In this document: one piece after another, positions 1-6,800 of the stretch
Layout: every line of letters begins with the position of its first letter
Numbering within the stretch: position 1 is the first letter of the stretch
DNA from: Desulfobacteraceae bacterium
Lineage (GTDB): Bacteria; Desulfobacterota; Desulfobacteria; Desulfobacterales; JAABSP01
Length of the DNA: 8,450 nt
NCBI GenBank assembly: GCA_011390035.1
Contig: JAABTE010000096.1
Location: 1-8,450 of the forward strand
Reading direction: 5' to 3'
Notes under the pieces: generated by a model
The model's input: only the letters and a program-made list of their open reading frames with translations
Told to the model about the DNA's origin: nothing
Databases searched by the model: none
Program-made: the position numbers and the translations under genes

Positions 1-2
1 CG

Positions 3-503
3 GGTTATCTTGCCGCCGGCGCCATGGCCCGGCTCATCGCCGTGCTTCGGGAGGGCGCGTCGCTGGCGGATGGCGTCACCGACATGATGACGGCCCTTTC
101 CCGCCACCCGGATCATGGCGAGTGCCTGGCGGCGCTCCGATCAGCCATGGACCTGTGGCGCTCCGCCCCGCCATGCGCCGAGACGGTGACCCGACTCGGA
201 GGGGGATGGATCGCCGAAGAGGCCCTGGCCATCGGCGTCTACTGCGCCCTGGCCGCGGAGGGCGATTTTGAAAAAGGACTGGTTCTGGCCGTCAATCACG
301 GCGGCGATTCCGACAGCACGGGGGCCATCGCCGGCAATATCATGGGGCTGATGCTGGGCGAGGCCGCCATTCCGGCAAAATTTCTGGATCCACTGGAGTT
401 GCGGGATCTGATCTCGGAGATAGCCGCCGATCTGTTTGGAATGCGCCGGGTTGAAATGGCCCGGGTTGAAATCGGCCGGGTTGGAATGGGCCGGGAGGAT
501 TGA
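3..503 (+). CDS. ADP-ribosylglycohydrolase family protein (DraG/ARH-like), C-terminal part
   Basis: This is the 3' portion of a gene whose start lies before the window; the open frame runs in from the first codons (Gly-Tyr-Leu-Ala-Ala-Gly) without a start. The family removes ADP-ribose from proteins or small molecules using a dinuclear Mg centre in an all-helical fold. The best evidence is the C-terminal metal-site motif NHGGDSDSTGAIAGNIMG (about 294-347), in which the two Asp codons at 306-308 and 312-314 are the expected metal ligands. The entry sequence GYLAAGAMA also matches the family's helix preceding the C-terminal half. After the conserved end (SEIAADLFGM) the protein carries a low-complexity tail, RVEMA-RVEIG-RVGMG-RED, made by a 15-bp tandem repeat. 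It lies 142 bp upstream of ygeY on the same strand. Whether it belongs to the ygeYW pathway or acts on a modified protein cannot be told from this fragment. Confidence 0.88.
   Translation, partial: GYLAAGAMARLIAVLREGASLADGVTDMMTALSRHPDHGECLAALRSAMDLWRSAPPCAETVTRLGGGWIAEEALAIGVYCALAAEGDFEKGLVLAVNHGGDSDSTGAIAGNIMGLMLGEAAIPAKFLDPLELRDLISEIAADLFGMRRVEMARVEIGRVGMGRED
447..491 (+). repeat. 15-bp tandem repeat x3 at the 3' end of the ADP-ribosylglycohydrolase gene
   Basis: Three adjacent 15-bp units (447-461 cgggttgaaatggcc, 462-476, 477-491) differ by a few bases and are followed by a partial fourth (cggg). The period is divisible by three, so the units read as the 5-residue repeats RVEMA, RVEIG and RVGMG just before the stop codon. 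They lie outside the conserved fold. Confidence 0.85.
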
Positions 504-555
504 AGCGCCCCGGGCCGGATCACAATCGCCCCCAAACGCCAAACGCCGCTTTCGG

Positions 556-600
556 CCTGAGCCCCGTGAACCTGAGACCCGTGAACCTGAGACCCGTGAA
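556..600 (+). repeat. 15-bp intergenic tandem repeat x3 upstream of ygeY
   Basis: Three units of cctgagacccgtgaa lie at 556-570, 571-585 and 586-600. The second and third are identical and the first differs at one base (cctgagccccgtgaa). The array sits in the 142-bp gap between the ADP-ribosylglycohydrolase gene and ygeY, ending 46 bp before the ygeY start. Its sequence is unrelated to the 15-bp array at 447-491. No inverted symmetry suggesting a simple operator was seen within a unit. Confidence 0.9.
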
Positions 601-635
601 GCCGAACCGGAATGATCGAATATGGGCATCAGAAA

Positions 636-640
636 GGAAG
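636..640 (+). promoter_or_regulatory. Ribosome binding site of ygeY
   Basis: GGAAG (within AAAGGAAG) lies 5 bases before the ATG at 646. It decides the start: the upstream in-frame ATG at 622 has no Shine-Dalgarno sequence, and 646 gives the 402-residue length expected for YgeY. Confidence 0.75.
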
Positions 641-645
641 ATTGC

Positions 646-1854
646 ATGGAACTTGCCGAACAAATCCTCGCGCTTGCGAAAAAATACGAGCAACACACCG
701 CCGCCAACCTGTCGGAGCTGATCCGCATCCCCTCCGTCAGCCTGAACGAGGGCGCAGCGGCCCTGGCTTTAAAACGCCAGCTCGAGGCCGCCGGCGTTGA
801 CGCGGTGGAAATCGACGGCCTGGGCAACGTCATCGGCCGGATGGGCAAAGGCCCCCGCTCCCTGGCCTTCGACGCCCACCTTGACACGGTGGACGTGGGC
901 AACCCCGGCAACTGGTCCTTTGATCCCTTTTCCGGCGAAATCCGGGACGGCCACGTCCTGGGCCGGGGCGCGGCGGACCAGAAGGGGGGCGCGGCCGCCT
1001 TTGTAACCGCCGCCCGGATCTTAAAGGAGCTGGGCTTCGGCCGGGACCTGACGCTCTATTTTGTCGGCAGCGTCATCGAGGAGGACTGCGACGGCCTCTG
1101 CTGGAAATACATCGTGGAGGAGAGCGGCCTTCGGCCCGATCTGGTGATCTGCACCGAGCCCACGGACGGCAACATCACCCGGGGCCAGCGGGGCCGCATG
1201 GAGATGGCCGTCACCTTCCGGGGCGTCTCCTGCCACGGGTCGGCGCCCGAGCGGGGGCAAAACGCCATCTTCATGGCGGCCGAGGCATGCCTGGGCATCC
1301 GGGCCCTCAACGAGCGACTGGCAAACGACGCTTTTCTCGGCAAGGGCACCGCGACCGTAACCGATTTCTCGTCCGCCGGCCCCTCCCTGTGCGCCGTGGC
1401 GGACCATGCCCGCCTCCACATCGACCGACGCCTCACCTGGGGGGAGACGAAGGAATCCGCCGTGGCGGAAATAGAGGCCATCGTGGCCGACATGCCCGCC
1501 ACCGTGGAGGTGCTGGAATATGCCGAGACCGCCTACACCGGCCTGCGCTACGGCATGGAAAAATACTACCCCACCTGGAAGATACCCGAGGACCACCCGG
1601 CCATCGCCACAGGTGTTGCCGCCTACGCCGAGCTGTTCGGCCGGAAGCCGAGGGTGGACCGCTGGACCTTTTCCACCAACGGCGTCACCATCAACGGGCT
1701 TTACGGCATTCCGGTTATCGGCTTCGGCCCCGGCGCCGAGGCCCAGGCCCACGCGCCGGACGAAAAGGTTCCCGTGGCCGACCTGGTGACGGCGTCGGCC
1801 TTCTACGCCATGTACGCCTGCCGCATGCAAGCGCCCCGGCCCGGCGGGCCCTAA
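646..1854 (+). CDS. ygeY: YgeY family selenium metabolism-linked hydrolase (M20 peptidase/deacylase family)
   Basis: This 402-residue protein is a metal-dependent amidohydrolase of the M20 family (relatives include ArgE, DapE and carboxypeptidase G2). Metal-site elements are intact: His78 and Asp80 in FDAHLDTVDVG, Asp111 in GRGAADQKGG, the Glu145-Glu146 pair in IEEDCDG, Glu171 in CTEPTDGN, and His369 in the C-terminal AHAPDEKV. These, the length and the immediate ygeW neighbour identify YgeY rather than a generic M20 enzyme. In Enterobacteria and gut anaerobes, ygeY belongs with ygeW, ygeX, hydantoinase and selenium-dependent dehydrogenase genes of anaerobic purine breakdown. There it is proposed to hydrolyse an ureido/acyl intermediate on the way to 2,3-diaminopropionate. 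No signal peptide is seen, so it is cytoplasmic. The following ygeW begins 98 bp downstream, consistent with co-transcription. The exact substrate here is inference. Confidence 0.93.
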   Translation: MELAEQILALAKKYEQHTAANLSELIRIPSVSLNEGAAALALKRQLEAAGVDAVEIDGLGNVIGRMGKGPRSLAFDAHLDTVDVGNPGNWSFDPFSGEIRDGHVLGRGAADQKGGAAAFVTAARILKELGFGRDLTLYFVGSVIEEDCDGLCWKYIVEESGLRPDLVICTEPTDGNITRGQRGRMEMAVTFRGVSCHGSAPERGQNAIFMAAEACLGIRALNERLANDAFLGKGTATVTDFSSAGPSLCAVADHARLHIDRRLTWGETKESAVAEIEAIVADMPATVEVLEYAETAYTGLRYGMEKYYPTWKIPEDHPAIATGVAAYAELFGRKPRVDRWTFSTNGVTINGLYGIPVIGFGPGAEAQAHAPDEKVPVADLVTASAFYAMYACRMQAPRPGGP

Positions 1855-1864
1855 AACAAGCAAG

Positions 1865-1886
1865 ACCAGACCAGACCAGACCAGAC
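1865..1886 (+). repeat. 5-bp tandem repeat (ACCAG)4 between ygeY and ygeW
   Basis: Four perfect copies of accag (1865-1884) plus a partial fifth (ac) begin 10 bases after the ygeY stop codon, in the 98-bp gap before ygeW. The period is not a multiple of three and the array is non-coding. No terminator-like hairpin is seen in this gap, so read-through into ygeW is plausible. Confidence 0.9.
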
Positions 1887-1942
1887 GAAAGCAAGCGCCC
1901 CCCGGCGGGACGCAAAAGAACAAACAAGACGACCACACCCAA

Positions 1943-1946
1943 AGGA
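1943..1946 (+). promoter_or_regulatory. Ribosome binding site of ygeW
   Basis: AGGA (within AAAGGAAC) lies 6 bases before the ATG at 1953. The same frame is open far upstream into ygeY (to 1287), so this site and the expected 396-residue length fix the real start. Confidence 0.7.
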
Positions 1947-1952
1947 ACACAG

Positions 1953-3143
1953 ATGACGGACATTCAATCGCTGATCGACGCCATTGCCGCCATTTCCGAA
2001 AGCGGATACGAACGGGATTTCCTGCTCACCTGGGATAAATCCATGGCGCAACTGGAAAAGGTGGTCCTGACCGCCCAGGCCTTAAAGGCCATGCGGGAGG
2101 CCAACATCTCGTGCCGGTGCTTCGACTCGGGGCTGGCGGTTTCCAACTTCCGGGACAATTCCACCCGGACCCGCTTTTCCTTCGCCATGGCGTCAAACCT
2201 GCTGGGCCTTGCCCTTTCGGACCTGGACGAGGGCAAGTCCCAGATCGCCCACGGCGAGACGACGCGGGAGACGGCCAACATGATCTCGTTTTTCACCGAG
2301 GCGGTGGGCATCCGGGACGATATCTTTTTGGGGGCGGGCCATGCCTACATGAAGGAGGTGGCCGAGGCCCTGGCCGACGGACATCGGGAGGGGGTGCTGG
2401 CCCAGCGGCCGGCGGTGATCAACCTGCAATGCGACCTGGACCACCCCACCCAGTCCCTGGCGGATCTGCTGCACCTGATTCATCATTTCAAATCGGTCAA
2501 GGCGCTGGCGGGAAAGAAGATCGCCATGTCCTGGGCTTATTCTCCCAGCTACGGCAAGCCCCTGTCCGTGCCCCAGGGGATCATCGGGCTGATGACGCGC
2601 TTTGGCATGTCGGTGACGCTGGCCCATCCGCCGGGGTATCAACTGGTGCCGGAGATCGTCTCCATGGCCGAGCGCGGCGCGGCGGAAAGCGGGGGAAATT
2701 TCGAGGTGGTCCACGACATGGACGCCGCCTTCGCTGGCGCGGACGTGGTCTATCCCAAAAGCTGGGCGCCCTACGCCGTGATGGAGGAGCGAACCCGGCT
2801 GCTCAGGAACGACGACTCCGCCGCGCTGGCGGACCTGGAAAAGCGCTGCCTTGAAAAAAACGCCGAATTCCGGAGCTGGGAATGCACCGCCGACCGCATG
2901 GCCCGGACCCGCAACGGCTCGGCCCTTTACATGCACTGCCTGCCCGCGGACATCTCGGGCGTTTCCTGCCAAAGCGGCGAGGTGGAAGCGTCGGTATTCG
3001 AGCGCTATCGCATCGCAACCTATCGGCAGGCCGGCTTCAAGCCCTATGTAATCGCCGCCATGATCCTGAACGCCCGCTTCCCGGACCCGGCCGCCACGCT
3101 GCGAAAGCTGGCAAGCCGCGCCACCCCCCGGCGCCTGAGCTGA
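1953..3143 (+). CDS. ygeW: Knotted carbamoyltransferase YgeW
   Basis: This 396-residue protein matches the E. coli YgeW length and carries all the hallmarks of the aspartate/ornithine carbamoyltransferase superfamily: the carbamoyl-phosphate loop Ser70-Thr-Arg-Thr-Arg74 (in FRDNSTRTRFSFA), His164-Pro-Thr-Gln167 (CDLDHPTQSLAD), and His328-Cys-Leu-Pro331 (MHCLPADISGVSC). YgeW-specific stretches such as DEGKSQIAHGETTRETANM, WAYSPSYGKPLSVPQGIIGL and VYPKSWAPY are highly recognisable. The family has a trefoil-knotted fold like N-acetylornithine carbamoyltransferase and is proposed to transfer the carbamoyl group of an ureido intermediate of purine breakdown to phosphate, yielding carbamoyl phosphate for ATP synthesis. 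It is cytoplasmic and probably trimeric, as the family is. It follows ygeY by 98 bp and ends 12 bp from the convergent acetyltransferase gene. The ygeX lyase, hydantoinase and dehydrogenase partners are not in the window. Confidence 0.95.
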   Translation: MTDIQSLIDAIAAISESGYERDFLLTWDKSMAQLEKVVLTAQALKAMREANISCRCFDSGLAVSNFRDNSTRTRFSFAMASNLLGLALSDLDEGKSQIAHGETTRETANMISFFTEAVGIRDDIFLGAGHAYMKEVAEALADGHREGVLAQRPAVINLQCDLDHPTQSLADLLHLIHHFKSVKALAGKKIAMSWAYSPSYGKPLSVPQGIIGLMTRFGMSVTLAHPPGYQLVPEIVSMAERGAAESGGNFEVVHDMDAAFAGADVVYPKSWAPYAVMEERTRLLRNDDSAALADLEKRCLEKNAEFRSWECTADRMARTRNGSALYMHCLPADISGVSCQSGEVEASVFERYRIATYRQAGFKPYVIAAMILNARFPDPAATLRKLASRATPRRLS

Positions 3144-3155
3144 CACTCCGTCTCA

Positions 3156-3650
3156 TCAAAGCCGCACCCTGGCCATGGCGTGGGCATCGACATAATGCCC
3201 ATCCCTGAAGGCATACCCCCAGAAGGTGCCCTCGATCACGAAGCCGAACTTCTCATACAGCCGGATGGCCGGCTCGTTATCGGTATAAACGTGCAGCTCC
3301 AGGCGCTTTAAATCCAGCCACTTGTCGGCCATCTCCACGGCGGCTCCAACAAGGGCGGTGCCCACGCCCTTGTTGGCCCAGTCATCCCGAACCGCCATGC
3401 CCATCCGAGCGGCATGGCGCCTGCGGAGGGTGGCCGGATGCGTCTTCATACTCAGGTGGCCCACCAGATCGGATTCCACAAGCGCCACCAGCAGATAAAG
3501 CCCGTCCTCCGGGCTGGACAGCTTTTTCCGCAGGCTTTCCATGGAAGGATAGGGCAACTGCAATGTGCCGCGAATAACCCCGGATGAGGCGTTGATGCCG
3601 TGAATGGCCTCGCAATCACCGGGCTCTGCGTGTCTGATTGAAATTTTCAT
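3156..3650 (-). CDS. GNAT family N-acetyltransferase, YhhY/AaaT-like
   Basis: This 164-residue protein on the minus strand has the size of a single GNAT domain. It contains the acetyl-CoA pyrophosphate loop of motif A (WANKGVGTAL, residues 91-100, preceded by the strand MGMAVRDD). The C-terminal motif B region follows (VYTDNEPAIRLYEKFGFVIEG, about 121-141), and it ends in GYAFRDGHYVDAHAMAR. The N-terminal GTLQLPYPS and the C-terminal segment resemble E. coli YhhY (AaaT), an acetyltransferase acting on some free amino acids, but substrate specificity cannot be read from the sequence. No signal peptide is seen, so it is cytoplasmic. It is transcribed alone, convergent with ygeW and divergent from the peptide-export operon, and is probably not part of either. 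The ribosome binding site is weak (GGGA about 10 bases before the ATG). Confidence 0.92.
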   Translation of the reverse strand: MKISIRHAEPGDCEAIHGINASSGVIRGTLQLPYPSMESLRKKLSSPEDGLYLLVALVESDLVGHLSMKTHPATLRRRHAARMGMAVRDDWANKGVGTALVGAAVEMADKWLDLKRLELHVYTDNEPAIRLYEKFGFVIEGTFWGYAFRDGHYVDAHAMARVRL

Positions 3651-3706
3651 CCCGTTGCGCGTCCCGCTTTTCGTTTAATGGAGCGATCCGATCCTCGGCG
3701 ATGGGT

Positions 3707-3760
3707 GTAACAGCCGCAATGGCCGTAACCACTGCAATGACCGCAACCGCTACAATGGCC
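3707..3760 (+). repeat. 18-bp tandem repeat x3 in the divergent intergenic region
   Basis: Three degenerate 18-bp units lie end to end: 3707-3724 gtaacagccgcaatggcc, 3725-3742 gtaaccactgcaatgacc and 3743-3760 gcaaccgctacaatggcc. They occupy the 249-bp space between the divergently transcribed acetyltransferase and exporter genes. Any shared promoter or operator for the two genes would be in this space. The rest of the space shows no clear hairpin; a short ATG-initiated frame across the repeats (3701-3793) has no ribosome binding site. Confidence 0.8.
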
Positions 3761-3899
3761 ATCACCACATCGACGCCTGCCGTTCATTCATAACAGCACT
3801 CGCCATTGTTTTCAACCCCTTCCTCGCGGACCGGAAATAATGGCCGCGCCCGCACAATCGATGATTGTGGTTTTCCTGTTGAAATGGTATGGTTTTTTC

Positions 3900-6800
3900 A
3901 TGAATGACACGATTTTATCGGATTTATCGGATTTGTCGAATTTATCGGATTTGTCGGGGCTGAAGGAGTCGCCCTTCTTCGCCTTCTTCGAGGATGGGGA
4001 GCTGGAGGAAATCCTCTCCTTCGCCGAAAAGCAACGCTATGATTTCGGCGACTTCATCGTCCGGGAGGGCGAGGAGGCATCGGCCTTTTATTTTTTGGTG
4101 TCCGGCCGGGTGAAGGTGATCAAGCAGTACGGCGGCACCGAAACCACCCTGGCCACCATCGAAAAGGGCAACCATTTCGGCGAAAAATGCCTCATCGAGG
4201 CGGCCGTGCGGTTCGCCTCGGTGATCGCCGCAGCAGACAGCGCGGTGATCCGCTTTCCAAAGGACCGGTTCAGAGCTTACATCGCCGCCCGGCCCCGGGT
4301 GAAAGAATACATCGAGCAGTACCTGCGGGACATCGGCCTGATCAACCTGATCCGGCTCACCACCGGGTTCGGCACCCGGATTCCGTTAAAGCAGTTCAAG
4401 ACCCTGATCCAGTCCCTCGAGCGGGAGAGCCACGCCCCGGGCGAGATCATCTTCCGGGAAGGAACCCCCGGCGACCGGTTCTACATCATTCAGGAGGGCA
4501 TCTGCGAGGTACTCAAGAAGAACGCCGGCGGCGAGCAGATCCCCCTTATCAAGCTGGAAAAGGGAAAATTTTTCGGCGAAAAGGCCCTCATCGAGGAAAA
4601 GAACCGGGCCGCCACGGTGCGGGCCCTGACGGACTGCCGGCTGCTCTCCCTGTCCAGGGAGCGATTCCTTCAGCTCTATCGGCTGGCGCCGGCCGTCACC
4701 CAGGTCTTCGAAGACAAGCTCAGGGAGTACCGGCGCTACAACGCCCATGTACTCAACGCCAAGCGGCCCAAGATCGATGACGCCATCTCCAGCCAGGCGG
4801 TGGACATCGAAAAGCTGGTGACGACGGGAAAGGCCGCGGCCCCCCCCTTGTCCGACGCCGTGGCCGGGTTCGAATCGTCCGGGCCGCCCATCCGCAGCTT
4901 TCCCATGATCCACCAGCACACCATCACCGACTGCGGGGCGGCCTGCCTGGCCATGATCTGCCGCCATTACGGCAAGTTCGTGGGGCTGGGGCACCTGCGG
5001 GACATGAGCAACATCACCCTGGACGGGGCCTCCATGCGCTCGCTGGCCGAGGCGGCGGGCAAGCTGGGGCTGGCCGGCCAGGCCGTTCGCATGAACATGG
5101 CCTCCCTGGCCCGTAGCCGGCTGCCGGCCATCTGCCACTGGGGCGGATACCACTGGGTGGCGGTGTATCGGGTGACCGAGCGGCACGTTTACATGGCCGA
5201 CCCGGCGGCGGGCCGGGTGCGCCATTCCCATGCGGACTTCATGGGCCAGTTCAGCGGCAACGCCCTGCTGCTCCGGCCCACCGACGCCTTTACCACCGAG
5301 CCGGTGGGGGCCACCACCCTGGCCCAACTGCCGCCGCTGCTGTTCGCCCATCGCCGAACCATCGCCGGCATCCTCGCATGCGCGCTGGCCCTGTCGCTGA
5401 TGGGGCTGGCAACGCCCCTTTTCACCCAGTTGATCATCGACCGGGTGCTGGGGGAGCGCAACCTGTCCCTGCTGCGGGTGATGATGACCGGCATGGTCGT
5501 TCTGTTCGTGTTTCAGACCCTGCTGAACATCATCAAGTCCCAACTCACCTTCCGGGCCGCCGCCCGCATAGATCTGCAACTTTTCGGGGATCTGTTCGAT
5601 CACCTGTTCCGGCTGCCCCTTCTGTTTTTCAAAACCCGGCGGACCCGGGACCTGGCGGCGCTCTTCAACGAAAACCGGCGCCTCCAGTCCTTTCTCACGG
5701 GAAACGCCGTGAACCTGAGCATCGATCTTTTCAGCATGACGCTCTACCTGGGGGCCATGTGCCTGTACAGCCTCCGGCTCACCGGGATTTTCCTGGGATT
5801 TGTCGCCTTCACCCTGCTGATCACCGCCTGGATGGCGCCCCGGGCGCGGCGGCTTGGCCAGGAACTGGACCGGGAGACGGCCCGCCAGTCCCTTCACCTG
5901 GCCGAAACTTTGACCGGCATGGAAACCTTAAAAGCCACCGCCGCGGAGGCCCACCGCCGCCGGCTCTGGCGAGACGCGCATGAGCGGCTTATCCGATTGC
6001 GCTACCGCCATTTCCAATGGGAAACCGCCATGAAGACCACCATCCGGAGCCTGGGCTTCGGGGCCACCGCCCTGATCCTGTATGTGGGCGCCCTGCAGGT
6101 GGTGGCGGGCCGTATGACGCCGGGCCAGTTGATGGCCTTCGTGGGCGTGGCCGCGGCGGTGATGTTTCCCATGACCGCCCTGCTCGGCTTCTGGGACGAG
6201 ATCCAGTCTGCGCGGGGCCGGCTGGATCGGCTGGGGGACGTTTACAACGCCACGCCGGAACCGGAGGGTGATCCGGATTCAAATAACGAGACGGGGCTGA
6301 AAGGCTATCCGGATTCAAAGGTCAAGACGGGGCCAACAGGCGAGACGGATTCAAAGGGCGCTGCGGAGCCGAAAGGCTATCCGGATTCAAAGCTCAAGAC
6401 GGGGCCAACGGGCCAACCGGATTCAAAGGTCGAGACGGCGCCCGACGGGGCGCCCGCGGCCGCGCTCACGGACATGCGGGGGCTGGTGACCTTCGAAAAC
6501 GTCTCCTTCCGCTACGGCAGCGGCGACGCGCCGCCCATTTTAAGGGACATCGGCTTTACCGCCTATCCGGGCTGGAAGGTGGCGGTGGTGGGCCGGGCCG
6601 GGTCCGGCAAGACGACCCTGGTCCGGATGATCAACGGGCTGCTGCGGCCGGAATCGGGAACGGTCCGCATCGACGGCATCGACATCCGCCGGCTGGCGCC
6701 CCGGAAGCTGCGCGAACGCATCGGCATGGCCGCCCAGGATGGGTTCATCTTCTCCGGCACGATTTATGAGAACATCGCCCTGGGCCGGCCGGCCGTGACC

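Noticed and set aside
1021..1950. Long minus-strand open frame opposite ygeY
   Set aside because: It is a GC-rich shadow with low-complexity Gly/His/Arg composition, lying over a clearly recognised gene with catalytic motifs on the plus strand.
1287..1952. N-terminal extension of the ygeW frame into ygeY
   Set aside because: The extension is Arg/Pro/His-rich out-of-frame ygeY sequence. The ribosome binding site at 1943-1946 and the 396-residue family length support the start at 1953.
2193..3146. Minus-strand open frame opposite ygeW
   Set aside because: The opposite strand encodes the complete YgeW with all carbamoyltransferase motifs; this frame has shadow-like composition.
3701..3793. Possible 30-residue Thr/Ala-rich small protein upstream of the exporter
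   Set aside because: There is no ribosome binding site, and the frame is explained by an 18-bp repeat whose period is a multiple of three.
3865..3893. Promoter-like -35/-10 pair (ttgtgg, 17 bp, tatggt) before the exporter ATG
   Set aside because: Only 3 of 6 and 4 of 6 consensus matches; too weak to list as a feature, and mentioned only in relation to the uncertain start.
4386..5897. 503-codon minus-strand open frame opposite the exporter gene
   Set aside because: Its composition is dominated by Gly, Gln, His and Pro as expected for antisense of a high-GC gene. It overlaps conserved C39 and cyclic-nucleotide domains and has no recognisable domain.
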